From the IMG/VR virus record IMGVR_UViG_3300034418_005068, positions 1 to 21,227 of that record: 21,227 nt of DNA; one strand, 5' to 3'. This document shows, in pieces, positions 11,729-19,773 of this stretch. Each line of letters opens with the position of its first letter. The first letter of the stretch is position 1. The notes beneath the pieces were generated by a model. The model was given only the letters and a program-made list of their open reading frames with translations, was not told where the DNA came from and did no database searches. A program made the position numbers and the translations under genes. This DNA is from a virus.

Positions 11729-11934
11729 CTAAAATCAAAGATGATCCTCGAGTATATCGCAAGGAAGGCGATGATCCAAAACGCGCTAGAAACGATAAAG
11801 GCCAACTTATCGCTGATGATCCATCAACGCCTGATGTAAATGAAGCCTGGGAAGGCGGAGAAGCTCCAAAGAAAAAAGCAGCTCCAAAAAAGAAAGCAAC
11901 AACCCGTGGTAAAAAAAGCGCATCAAAATCCTAA
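11725..11934 (+). CDS. Small protein with histone H1-like Lys/Ala/Pro tail (69 aa)
   Basis: Residues 1-45 are acidic and polar (DDPRVYRKEGDDPKRARN, DKGQLIADDPSTPDVNEAW). Residues 46-69 are a tail (APKKKAAPKKKATTRGKKS) whose P-K-K-K-A repeats resemble histone H1 C-termini and bacterial nucleoid tails. This suggests binding to DNA or RNA by charge. Starts with ATGA overlap. The end overlaps the next gene in another frame across a run of seven A. Confidence 0.65.
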   Translation: MTKIKDDPRVYRKEGDDPKRARNDKGQLIADDPSTPDVNEAWEGGEAPKKKAAPKKKATTRGKKSASKS

Positions 11935-12190
11935 AGGCGGCTTAAACGCCGCTGGTCGGGCCTACTTCAAACGGACAACAGGATCGAACCTGAAACCTCC
12001 GGTGAAGAAAGGCGATAATCCTCGTCGGGCGTCCTTCCTGGCTCGGATGGCGGGGAACCCTGGGCCGGAGCGTGACAGTCAGGGAAATCCCACCCGGCTG
12101 CTACTGTCCCTCCGTGCCTGGGGTGCTTCGTCAAAAGCGGATGCACGAAAGAAAGCCGCTGCCATAAGTAAGAGGAATCAGAATGCCTAA
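11906..12190 (+). CDS. Conserved small basic phage protein (about 94 aa)
   Basis: The conserved part is NPKGGLNAAGRAYFKRTTG, SNLKPPVKKGDNPRRASFLA, then RMAGNPGPERDSQGNPTRL and LRAWGASSKADARKKAAA. The KGGL-A-GR-Y-G-LK-P-SF-ARM order is one I know from many small phage proteins of unknown function. The start is unsure. GTG 11906 gives 94 residues with little overlap; ATG 11840 would overlap the previous gene by 95 nt. Neither has a strong ribosome site, so coupling or frameshifting from the previous gene is possible. Its end overlaps the connector start by 8 nt. Confidence 0.6.
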   Translation: MVKKAHQNPKGGLNAAGRAYFKRTTGSNLKPPVKKGDNPRRASFLARMAGNPGPERDSQGNPTRLLLSLRAWGASSKADARKKAAAISKRNQNA

Positions 12191-13742
12191 GCTAAACGTA
12201 AAAGAAGTGATGCAGCGCGAAGCCAAGGCACAAGCGCGAAAAGATGAATGGCGCACAATCTATGAAGATTGTTACGAATACGCCCTGCCACAGCGCAATC
12301 TTTATGGCGGATATTGGGAAGGTAAAACACCAGGTAAAAGCAAGATGCAGCGGGTCTTTGACTCTACAGCCATGTCCTCGACTAAGCGCTTTGCAAACCG
12401 AATGCAAGCTGGGCTATTCCCGCCCAATCGTCACTGGTGCAAGTTAGAGCCTGGAATGGCTATCCCAGCTCAAGAACGCCCTCGAGCGCAAGAGATCCTG
12501 GACGCATATGTTGATATCATGTTCGATCAGCTACGTCAGACAAGCTTTGACCTGGCAATGGGTGAGTTTCTACTAGATCTCTGCGTAGGCACAGCCGTAA
12601 TGATGGTGATGCCTGGTGATGAAGTTACACCCGTTCGCTTTACAGCGGTCCCACAATACTTGGTTGCCATCGAGGAAGGCGCAAACGGTACTATCGATAA
12701 CGTCTATCGCAAGCTGCGGATCAAAGCGGAAGCAATACAACGTGAGTTCCCAGACATTCAGATGAGTGTTGAGCTTGAGGACGCAATGCTTCGTCGCCCA
12801 AGCGAGGAGTTAGATTTATTCGATGCAATTATTTTCGATCAGGAGAGCGGCAGATATCATTATCATGTCGTTTGGCCAGCTAAATCCCAAGAGCTTGTCT
12901 ATCGTGAAATGGAATCCAGCCCGTTTATCGTGGCGCGATACAGCAAGACAGCCGGGGAAGTTTATGGCCGTGGGCCTTTGGTGGACGCAATCGCGGATAT
13001 CAAGACGCTAAACAAAACCCTCGAGCTGGTGTTGAAGAACGCAAGCTTGGCGATCTCTGGTGTTTTCCTTGCTGCGGATGATGGCGTACTCAATCCGCAA
13101 AACATCAAGATACAGCCAGGGGCAATCATTCCTGTCGCTCGGAATGGTGGCCCAGGGGGTGCGTCCCTGGCTCCTCTCCCTAGAGCCGGGGACTTCAACA
13201 CAAGTCAGATTGTGATCCAGGATCTACGGGTGAACATCAAAAAAATGATGATGGATGATACCTTGCCGCCAGACACAATGTCGGCTCGATCAGCTACGGA
13301 AATCGCCCAGCGCCAAGCAGAACTGGCAACAAACCTGGGATCTGCGTTTGGTCGATTAATGACAGAGATTATGAACCCATTGATTGCGCGGATATTGTTT
13401 GTCTTGGACCGCCAGGGCTTGATCGATCTACCGCTCAAGGTCAATGGCGTTCAGATCAAGGTAACACCTGTTTCACCATTGGCAGAAGCGCCAAAGATGG
13501 AAGAAGTAAACAAGGTGCTAAACTTTATGCAGATCGCCCAGGCTATGGGTCCAGCGGGGCAGACAGCGATCAATACACAAGAGGCCATTGCATTCATTGC
13601 TGAAAAGATGGGTATCGATCAGCGCGTTCTTAACACAGCGGAAGAACAGCAAATGATGATGATGCAGATGCAGCAACAGATGATGGCACAACAGCAACAA
13701 GCATTGCCAGGTGATGAGCAAATCGCGGAGGCAATGCAATGA
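12183..13742 (+). CDS. Portal protein: T7-type head-tail connector
   Basis: A 519-residue protein of the bacteriophage head-to-tail connecting family (T7 gp8 type), which forms the dodecameric portal through which DNA enters and leaves. Recognisable parts are the N-terminal YEYALPQRNLYGG, RVFDSTAMSSTKRFANRMQAG-like and LFPPNRHWCKLEPG stretch, the AVPQYLVAIEEGANGTIDNV segment, and GRGPLVDAIADIKTLNKTLE with DDTLPPDTMSARSATEIAQR. The C-terminus is unusually Met/Gln-rich (MMMMQMQQQMMAQQQQ, about residues 488-503), probably a flexible tail. It starts inside the preceding gene and is ATGA-coupled to the next. Confidence 0.93.
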   Translation: MPKLNVKEVMQREAKAQARKDEWRTIYEDCYEYALPQRNLYGGYWEGKTPGKSKMQRVFDSTAMSSTKRFANRMQAGLFPPNRHWCKLEPGMAIPAQERPRAQEILDAYVDIMFDQLRQTSFDLAMGEFLLDLCVGTAVMMVMPGDEVTPVRFTAVPQYLVAIEEGANGTIDNVYRKLRIKAEAIQREFPDIQMSVELEDAMLRRPSEELDLFDAIIFDQESGRYHYHVVWPAKSQELVYREMESSPFIVARYSKTAGEVYGRGPLVDAIADIKTLNKTLELVLKNASLAISGVFLAADDGVLNPQNIKIQPGAIIPVARNGGPGGASLAPLPRAGDFNTSQIVIQDLRVNIKKMMMDDTLPPDTMSARSATEIAQRQAELATNLGSAFGRLMTEIMNPLIARILFVLDRQGLIDLPLKVNGVQIKVTPVSPLAEAPKMEEVNKVLNFMQIAQAMGPAGQTAINTQEAIAFIAEKMGIDQRVLNTAEEQQMMMMQMQQQMMAQQQQALPGDEQIAEAMQ

Positions 13743-13996
13743 GTTCAGTCGAAGGGTGGGAAGGTTTAAGTCCAGCGTTCGCTGAACCGCCAAAGGCGGA
13801 TGAGATCGATCTATTGTATGGTCGGCTCTTTAAATCTGAGGAAGGTCAAAAGGTGTTAAGTCACCTGAGACAGATAACTATCGAACAACCATCCTGGTTC
13901 CCAGGCGAGGATGCAAGTCACGGTTATGTCAGAACTGGCATGGCCGAGCTTGTTCGCTTGATCGAGCGCAGGGTAGAAAGGTCAAACAATGTCTGA
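13739..13996 (+). CDS. Bbp19-like small phage protein
   Basis: An 85-residue protein. LYGRLFKSEEGQKVLSHLR, then a Trp/Pro segment (EQPSWFPGEDASH), and GYVRTGMAELVRLIERRVE follow the order I associate with the Bbp19-like phage family: a helix, a variable region, then a helix with RTG or EGQR. Such genes usually sit between the connector and the scaffold, as here. The role is unknown; a minor virion or assembly protein is likely. ATGA overlap with the connector stop; its end overlaps the scaffold start by 8 nt. Confidence 0.6.
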   Translation: MSSVEGWEGLSPAFAEPPKADEIDLLYGRLFKSEEGQKVLSHLRQITIEQPSWFPGEDASHGYVRTGMAELVRLIERRVERSNNV

Positions 13997-14759
13997 TGAG
14001 ACACAAGTAGCAGAAGCGCCCCAGGAAGGGCTTGTCAGCTTTCAACAACAAGAAGAAGCGCCAACACAAGAAGAAGCGCCTATTCCGGTCCATGAACCGC
14101 AAGAGGATGCGTCCTTTAATGATGTTGATGATGAAATGCCGCTAGAGCGGCCTGATTATTATCCACAGAAATTTTGGGATGAGGATGGACCCGATGTCGA
14201 AAAACTTGCAAAAAGCTATGCCGAACTGGAAAAAGCCTTCAAAGCCGGGAAACATAAAGCTCCGGAAGATGGCTACAACATGGAGGATTTGGTTGATCGA
14301 GGTCTCGATCTGGAAGATCCGACTGTCCAGGCGTATCAGGAGTGGGCGCAGAAATATGGCATATCTCAACAGGCGTTTGAGGAATTGGCTGGTAACATCC
14401 TGGAAATGACCGGGGAGCAAGAGCAAGCCATACAATATGACCAACAACGGGAAATGGAAAAGCTTGGCGCGAAAGCCCAGGAAAAGATCTCCTATCTCGA
14501 GCGTCATATCACTAAGGCAGCATTGAACCAAGCGGAGCGTGAAGCCCTGGCGATTGGCCTAAACAATGCCGACAGCATCAATGCAATGGTTAAGTTTATC
14601 CAAGGATACACTAATGAGGGCATCCCGACAGAACCCGTTGTTGCAACGCCGGAAATGAATGTCCAAGACCTTCGCCAAGCTATCGCAGACCCTCGATGGA
14701 CCACTGATCCAGTGTGGCGCACAAAGATCGAACAACAATGGGCTGCGGCCAACAGCTAG
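13989..14759 (+). CDS. Capsid scaffolding / assembly protein
   Basis: A 256-residue acidic protein rich in Glu and Gln. It begins with a disordered acidic region (QQEEAPTQEEAPIPVHEPQ), then PDYYPQKFWDEDGPDVEKLA and SYAELEKAFKAGKHKAPEDG, which is a common opening of T7-type scaffold proteins, followed by long helices. The C-terminus has DLRQAIADPRWTTDPVWRTK, typical for scaffold ends that bind the shell. It acts transiently inside the procapsid. It lies directly before the capsid gene, as expected. Confidence 0.85.
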   Translation: MSDETQVAEAPQEGLVSFQQQEEAPTQEEAPIPVHEPQEDASFNDVDDEMPLERPDYYPQKFWDEDGPDVEKLAKSYAELEKAFKAGKHKAPEDGYNMEDLVDRGLDLEDPTVQAYQEWAQKYGISQQAFEELAGNILEMTGEQEQAIQYDQQREMEKLGAKAQEKISYLERHITKAALNQAEREALAIGLNNADSINAMVKFIQGYTNEGIPTEPVVATPEMNVQDLRQAIADPRWTTDPVWRTKIEQQWAAANS

Positions 14760-14765
14760 ATATTG

Positions 14766-14794
14766 TTGCAATATGGCAGACTTGCGTGTATATG
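14766..14794 (+). promoter_or_regulatory. Sigma70-like promoter upstream of the capsid gene
   Basis: TTGCAA (14766-14771) and TATATG (14789-14794) are separated by 17 bp, seven bases after the scaffold stop. It would give a separate, strong capsid transcript with a leader of about 135 nt. The -10 lies within the 13-bp element shared with the late operon control region. Confidence 0.6.
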
Positions 14795-14796
14795 TG
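14784..14796 (+). promoter_or_regulatory. Shared 13-bp control element, copy 2 (capsid)
   Basis: GCGTGTATATGTG is an exact match to 8103-8115. Here it overlaps the -10 box of the capsid promoter. The rest of the leader to 14935 has a direct repeat GCGCGGCC (14815, 14848), a small hairpin CTGG-TAAA-CCAG (14830-14841) and a strong AGGAGG ribosome site. Confidence 0.5.
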
Positions 14797-14935
14797 GTGT
14801 AACGGCTAACCGCTGCGCGGCCCGTAGATCTGGTAAACCAGTGGTGGGCGCGGCCACATTCGCGCAAGCAGACTGCCCGAGATACATCGGCCAACAGTAA
14901 GCGTTTTAATGGAAACTCTATAGGAGGCTTCTGCT

Positions 14936-15769
14936 ATGGCGCAGAGTATTACTAACGCCTTTGTAACTCTCTTTGATGAAGAAGTTAAACAGGCATATCA
15001 GGGCGAAGCCCTACTTCGCGGCACCATGCGTACACGCTCAGGTGTCCAAGGCAACACTGTAAAATTCCCGAAAATCGGTAAAGGTGTTGCAACAGTTCGC
15101 GTTCCACAAACAGACGTTACCCCGTTGAACGTGACTTACTCACAAGTAACAGCAACAATGACAGATTACATTGCGGCTGAATATTCAGATATCTTCCACC
15201 AATCACATGTGAACTTTGATGAGCGCCGTGAGTTGGTTCAGGTTGTATCTAAATCAATCGCTCGTCGTATGGACCAGCTTTGCATCGATGCGTTGGACGC
15301 AGCATCTTCACCATCCACAGTGGCAACATCTGTTGGTGGCGCGGCGTCAAACATGAACATCGAGAAGCTACGCGCGGCGGCAAAAGCGCTGAACGACAAC
15401 AATGTCCCAGCGGAAGGTCGTCATTTGCTGATGCACTCATCACAGCTTGACGCTCTACTAGGCGAGACAGAGGTTACATCCGCTGACTTCGCCACAGTAA
15501 AAGCGCTTGTTCGTGGCGAGATCAACTCGTTCATGGGCTTCAACATCATCACAATGGGTGATCGTGACGAGGGTGGTGTTCCAAAACCATCTACACGCAC
15601 ATGTTTTGCATGGCACCAGGACTCAATGGGTTATGCTGAATCAATGTCTCAGAAGTCAGAAGTAAACTACATCCCAGAGAAAACATCGTTCCTAGTAAGT
15701 TCAATGTTCTCAGCGGGTGCGGTTGCGATCGACGACGAAGGCATCGTCAAGATCTCATGTACTGAATAA
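14936..15769 (+). CDS. Major capsid protein, HK97 fold
   Basis: A 277-residue shell protein. N-terminal MAQSITNAFVTLFDEEVKQA, then a strand-rich part (GNTVKFPKIGKGVATVRVPQ), TATMTDYIAAEYSDIFHQSH and a helix SIARRMDQLCIDALDAA correspond to the small capsid proteins of T7-like podoviruses, with the long helix equivalent to the HK97 spine. The last part (YAESMSQKSEVNYIPEKTSF...GAVAIDDEGIVKI) is the usual end of this group. An AGGAGG site eight bases upstream, its own promoter and a leader of about 175 nt fit high expression. Codon use looks different from neighbours (many GTT, ACA, TCA), also seen in strongly expressed genes. Confidence 0.92.
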   Translation: MAQSITNAFVTLFDEEVKQAYQGEALLRGTMRTRSGVQGNTVKFPKIGKGVATVRVPQTDVTPLNVTYSQVTATMTDYIAAEYSDIFHQSHVNFDERRELVQVVSKSIARRMDQLCIDALDAASSPSTVATSVGGAASNMNIEKLRAAAKALNDNNVPAEGRHLLMHSSQLDALLGETEVTSADFATVKALVRGEINSFMGFNIITMGDRDEGGVPKPSTRTCFAWHQDSMGYAESMSQKSEVNYIPEKTSFLVSSMFSAGAVAIDDEGIVKISCTE

Positions 15770-15781
15770 GGAGACTGAACA

Positions 15782-16060
15782 ATGGCTTTCGATAAAACAG
15801 GTTTTGCAACCATTGGAGCATCTAAGAAAGGCTCTGCGCCTTCTATTTACTCCTATCAAACGGCAGACACCATTGCGACTGTAAACACAGCGGGTTACTT
15901 CAACGACTTGTCAGATACTCTGGCAGTCGGTGACTTGATCTATTGTGTTACATCTACTGGTGGCACTCGCGTTAGCACTCTGACGCAAGTTCTATCAAAT
16001 GCAAGCGGTGTTGTAGACGTTGCTGACGGAACAACACTAGCCGCAACCGACACAGACTAA
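15782..16060 (+). CDS. Small virion protein, possible head decoration
   Basis: A 92-residue, Thr/Ala/Ser-rich, beta-forming protein: SIYSYQTADTIATVNTAGYF, NDLSDTLAVGDLIYCVTST and a C-terminal acidic end. Genes of this composition immediately after the capsid gene often encode decoration or minor head proteins; I cannot identify the family. An AAGGAGA site overlaps the capsid stop, so expression is probably linked. Followed by a hairpin. Confidence 0.6.
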   Translation: MAFDKTGFATIGASKKGSAPSIYSYQTADTIATVNTAGYFNDLSDTLAVGDLIYCVTSTGGTRVSTLTQVLSNASGVVDVADGTTLAATDTD

Positions 16061-16066
16061 TACTCC

Positions 16067-16090
16067 GAGGGGCTGGGCAACTGGCCCCTC
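16067..16090 (+). terminator. Hairpin after the capsid gene pair
   Basis: GAGGGGC (16067-16073) pairs with GCCCCTC (16084-16090), a 7-bp stem with two further wobble pairs, loop of about 6-10 nt. There is no U tract, so it may be a partial terminator or stability element that sets capsid transcripts above downstream tail genes. Confidence 0.5.
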
Positions 16091-16111
16091 ACACTTACCT
16101 GGAGGGTTACA

Positions 16112-16729
16112 ATGGCAACTGGTGATACTGACGTTTCAATTTGTTCGGATGCTTTAGTCCTCTTGGGCGCTTCCCCTATTTCGTCTTTTACGGAAGGCAC
16201 TGACGCCGCATTGGTGTGTGGCCGACTTTACCCAGATATCAGAGATTCAATACTAAGCTCATATATTTGGTCTTGGTCAATCACTAAGTCGCAGATATCC
16301 AGATTATCCACTGCCCCAACAAATGAATGGCAGTATGCCTATCAACTTCCTGGAGATATGCTTTCCGGTGTTCTAGCTGTCTTTGAAACAAGCGGGACTA
16401 CTGAACGCCCCCGGCGCTATGGCTGGGAGATATATGGCGATCAGCTCTATACCAACATGGAAACCGTTTATATTGATTATCAGCAAACGGTAACAGAAAG
16501 CAAAATGCCGCCTTACTTTGTGCAGCTATTAAAGTTTGCTCTGGCATCTGAATTGGCCATTGTCATAACAGATCAGGGGTCTAAGGCAGAATACTTCTAT
16601 GCAAAAGCATACGGAAACCCTGGTGAAAATGGACGCGGCGGTGAAATGCGTAAAGCAATGAACATCGATGGCCGTGGCCAGGCAACACAGATCGTTGAGG
16701 ATTATTCGCTAGTTGAAGTGAGAAGCTAA
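16112..16729 (+). CDS. Tail tubular protein A (T7 gp11-like adaptor)
   Basis: A 205-residue protein. The N-terminus DTDVSICSDALVLLGASPIS, then CGRLYPDIRDSILSSYIWSW and the middle EWQYAYQLPGDMLSGVLAVF follow the gp11 gatekeeper family, which joins the portal to the tail nozzle. The rest (YIDYQQTVTESKMPPYFVQL, LASELAIVITDQGSKAEYF) is the usual alpha-helical half. Length is normal. A TGGAGGG site precedes ATG 16112. Directly followed by the nozzle gene. Confidence 0.92.
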   Translation: MATGDTDVSICSDALVLLGASPISSFTEGTDAALVCGRLYPDIRDSILSSYIWSWSITKSQISRLSTAPTNEWQYAYQLPGDMLSGVLAVFETSGTTERPRRYGWEIYGDQLYTNMETVYIDYQQTVTESKMPPYFVQLLKFALASELAIVITDQGSKAEYFYAKAYGNPGENGRGGEMRKAMNIDGRGQATQIVEDYSLVEVRS

Positions 16730-19303
16730 ATGCGCGTTACACAGTTTCAAACAAACTTCTCGGTTGGTGAACTGGACCCACTACTTAGAGCGCGTACAGA
16801 TCTCGAACAGTATCAGAACGCTCTCGAGGAAGCGCTGAACGTCATCGTGCAGCCTCAAGGCGGCCTAAAGCGCAGGGATGGCCTAGAATTTATCTATAAC
16901 CTGGGAGAAACCTTTACAGAGGTGAAGCTTATCCCGTTTGAGTTTAGCGTTAATGATAGCTATCTTTTGGTCTTTGTAGATGGCCGTATCTATGTGTTTA
17001 AGGGCGGAACACTACAGACAAACATAAACGGATCTGGGAACGATTACATTACTGCCTCAGATATTACTGCGGCAATGCTCGATGAGCTAGAATATACCCA
17101 GGCTGTTGATACACTTATTCTTTGCCACGAAGATCTGCAAACAAAACGCCTGGTGCGAAATACTGATACAAGCTGGACCCTGGAAAACTTACCACTGACC
17201 AACTTGCCACAGTATGCTTATGCGTTTGATACACATCAACCAAACTTTACAATTACGCCTAGCGCTGTTGATGGCAACATTACGATTACTGCATCTGCCG
17301 TAACAACTGACACTGGTACTGCCCAGGCTGGTGGAGCTGATACCATTACGCTCAAAGCTGCAACAAGCTACACATCTGATGATGATCCTAATGGAATGTT
17401 CATTACCTTAACATCCGGTACTGGATCGGGCCAAACGCGCCATGTTGAGGACTATGTTGCATCAACCAAGGTACTAACGGTCTATCCAGCGTGGGATACA
17501 GCGCCAGACAATACAACCGGATATAAGGTAGAAGCCTTTGCGGAGAGTGCGGTGGGAGAATATGCCCAAGTCACAAGCACCTTTGGCCGCGCAAGATACG
17601 TTGAGTTTACTAGCTCCACAGTAATGAAAGCTGTTGTCGAGGTTCCTTTCTTCGATAGCAATGCCGTTGTTGCCGGGGAATGGGAAAGCGAACACGGGTA
17701 TGAGGATGTCTGGTCAACCACCAGGGGGTGGCCTCGATCAGCAACATTCCATGAGGGTCGCTTGTACTTCGGCGGATCTAAGTCCCGGCCCAATACTGTC
17801 TGGGGATCTCGGGTTATAGATTACTTTAACTTCGATCCCGGTACTGGCTTGGATGATGAGGGCGTAGAAGCCACGATCAACACCAATCAGCTCAACAGCA
17901 TCGTAAACATCGTTGCATCGGCCGACTTACGGATCTTTACTACTGGCGGGGAATTTGTGGTTATTCAGTCAGAGGATAGTCCGGTAACGCCTTCTAACTT
18001 TCTTGTACGGCCACAAACGCGCCAAGGATCAAAGCCAGGTGTCCCCGTTGAGGATTTAAATGGGGCTTCAATCTTTGTTCAACGCCAAGGTAAATCTTTA
18101 AATGCGTTCCAGTTTGGATCAAATACAAGAGCGTATCAGATCCAACAAATATCTGTTCTATCATCTCACTTAATAAAAAATCCTGTAGATCTTGCGGCCC
18201 GGAGGTCAACGTCAACAGACGAAGCCGATAAGATTTTCGTTGTGAATGGTGATGATGGATCTATGACTTGCTATTCAATCTTGGTCGGTCAAAACGTGAT
18301 ATCTCCCAGCAAGTTCACAACAGACGGGGACTTCATTGCAGTAGCAGTAGAAAACACAGAAGTCTATGCCGCTGTCAAAGCGCCAATCATTGATTGGAAT
18401 TTAACTGATGGATTGGCTAAGGCGATCAAAGACATTGCCGATGGGGTCAAAGATGCAGACGATGGCGGTGTATATGCCTGGTTGCTTGAGCAAGTTGATA
18501 CTGGTGGCGGTTTATACCCAAGAGCTGATCTTGGCAGAAACCAAGTGGTCGGTTCTTTAGATGCTGCTTTTTGGGATTCATACGGTAGTGGAACTTTAGT
18601 TGTAACCTTCAACGGAAGTGGCGTGGTAACTCAACTACAAGTTATCTCTAGTATTATCACGATAACTATCACTAATGATGTTGAATATATCTATAATCGG
18701 ATACTTGAGTTCCAAAAAGCTTTCTGGGTAGCGTATGAGGCGGGAGAAACTTGGGTAAGCGATTATATCAAATACGAATACCATATTCAAAAGTTCAACC
18801 CAAATATAACCTTAGATCGTGCTGTAACGGGAACATCAACCTCTGGGACTGTTACTGAATCCGGCTTGCGTGATCGAGCTGTTAAATATATCCGCGATGG
18901 AATTGTTGGCGATGATACGGTTGCGGATCACACTGGCCGCATGGATTTGCCCACAGATGCAACATCATCATATGCACTAGGATTGGATTACACTGTTCGA
19001 GCAAAAACAATGCCCGTTGAGCCTAGATTGAATACTGGAACCGTCCAAGGCGTTCAAAAACGAATTGTCCAAGTCGATGCGCTTGTTAATGAAACAAAGG
19101 ATCTTGTTATCAACAGCAAGCAAGTTTCATTCAGAAACTTCGGTGAAGGCGTCTTGGATTCAGCAATCGAGGCATTTACGGGCGTAAAAACTACGCATGG
19201 TATGCTTGGCTATACGAAAACTGGACAGATTACGATAACACAGAATGTTCCGCTTCCCATGACTGTCTTGGGCTTGGAATACAAACTCAGTGTGGGGAAC
19301 TAA
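16730..19303 (+). CDS. Tail tubular protein B (T7 gp12-like nozzle) with extra domain
   Basis: An 857-residue tail-tube protein. The opening VTQFQTNFSVGELDPLLRAR, LEQYQNALEEALNVIVQPQG and GLKRRDGLEFI is standard for the nozzle family, as are VWSTTRGWPRSATFHEGRLY, FGGSKSRPNTVWGS and the QGSKPGVPVEDLNGASIFVQ region. The end (KTMPVEPRL to ITITQNVPLPMTVLGLEYK) is also typical. Residues about 551-683 interrupt the usual VYAAVK...YHIQKFN strand pair with roughly 130 extra residues, including a helix rich in Asp/Ala and a beta region. The frame stays open throughout, so this looks like an added domain, perhaps exposed on the tail surface and involved in host contact. Confidence 0.92.
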   Translation: MRVTQFQTNFSVGELDPLLRARTDLEQYQNALEEALNVIVQPQGGLKRRDGLEFIYNLGETFTEVKLIPFEFSVNDSYLLVFVDGRIYVFKGGTLQTNINGSGNDYITASDITAAMLDELEYTQAVDTLILCHEDLQTKRLVRNTDTSWTLENLPLTNLPQYAYAFDTHQPNFTITPSAVDGNITITASAVTTDTGTAQAGGADTITLKAATSYTSDDDPNGMFITLTSGTGSGQTRHVEDYVASTKVLTVYPAWDTAPDNTTGYKVEAFAESAVGEYAQVTSTFGRARYVEFTSSTVMKAVVEVPFFDSNAVVAGEWESEHGYEDVWSTTRGWPRSATFHEGRLYFGGSKSRPNTVWGSRVIDYFNFDPGTGLDDEGVEATINTNQLNSIVNIVASADLRIFTTGGEFVVIQSEDSPVTPSNFLVRPQTRQGSKPGVPVEDLNGASIFVQRQGKSLNAFQFGSNTRAYQIQQISVLSSHLIKNPVDLAARRSTSTDEADKIFVVNGDDGSMTCYSILVGQNVISPSKFTTDGDFIAVAVENTEVYAAVKAPIIDWNLTDGLAKAIKDIADGVKDADDGGVYAWLLEQVDTGGGLYPRADLGRNQVVGSLDAAFWDSYGSGTLVVTFNGSGVVTQLQVISSIITITITNDVEYIYNRILEFQKAFWVAYEAGETWVSDYIKYEYHIQKFNPNITLDRAVTGTSTSGTVTESGLRDRAVKYIRDGIVGDDTVADHTGRMDLPTDATSSYALGLDYTVRAKTMPVEPRLNTGTVQGVQKRIVQVDALVNETKDLVINSKQVSFRNFGEGVLDSAIEAFTGVKTTHGMLGYTKTGQITITQNVPLPMTVLGLEYKLSVGN

Positions 19304-19306
19304 GAC

Positions 19307-19762
19307 ATGGCAGCATTACAACCAATCGCAGCGCCTCTTTTCCTGGCAACAACTGCAATGAGCGCGATGTCTCAAGCTCGAGCGGGTCGGCAGCAACAGG
19401 CAGCATATGACGCGCAAGCGGCTGATGCATTGATGAAAGGACGCTCCGAAGCGATTGCATACAAGCAACAAGGCGCAGATGTTTTGAGAAATTTAAATGA
19501 AAACCTGGCGGCAATCATCGCTCGAGTGAGTGCTGGGAATGTTTCAGCAACATCTGGATCTGCGGCGACAACGGCTTTGTTTGGCATGGCGGAAGGTGCT
19601 AGAGAATATCACCAGGCCCAGGACAACGCGATTACGGCAGAAGGCCAGGCGGCATCCCAGGCGCACCAATACAGATTGGCTGGACAGGCCGCAAAAGAAA
19701 CCGGGCAAGTCAATGCGTTAGGCACAGTGGCGCAAGGCATATTTATGTTCGGGCAATTATAA
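19307..19762 (+). CDS. Internal virion protein (T7 gp14-like)
   Basis: A 151-residue, Ala/Gln-rich helical protein. A hydrophobic N-terminal stretch (LQPIAAPLFLATTAMSAMSQ) is followed by helices RQQQAAYDAQAADALMKGRS and the segment SAGNVSATSGSAATTALFGM, the latter typical of gp14-type internal proteins; the end is helical. Such proteins are ejected early and form part of the channel across the outer membrane. Position directly after the nozzle gene fits the T7 order. Start ATG 19307, three bases after the nozzle stop. Confidence 0.82.
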   Translation: MAALQPIAAPLFLATTAMSAMSQARAGRQQQAAYDAQAADALMKGRSEAIAYKQQGADVLRNLNENLAAIIARVSAGNVSATSGSAATTALFGMAEGAREYHQAQDNAITAEGQAASQAHQYRLAGQAAKETGQVNALGTVAQGIFMFGQL

Positions 19763-19773
19763 GGTTGTAAAAG

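Noticed and set aside
14780-14890. tRNA-like look (GTGTAACGGCTAAC and hairpins) upstream of the capsid gene
   Set aside because: No GGTTCRA-type T-loop, no 7-bp acceptor stem and no proper 7-nt anticodon loop can be drawn; it is better read as a promoter and structured leader.
18380-18778. Intein or intron as the cause of the extra nozzle segment
   Set aside because: The segment does not begin with Cys/Ser or end with His-Asn before Cys/Ser/Thr, has no homing endonuclease motif, and the frame is open; a domain insertion is simpler.
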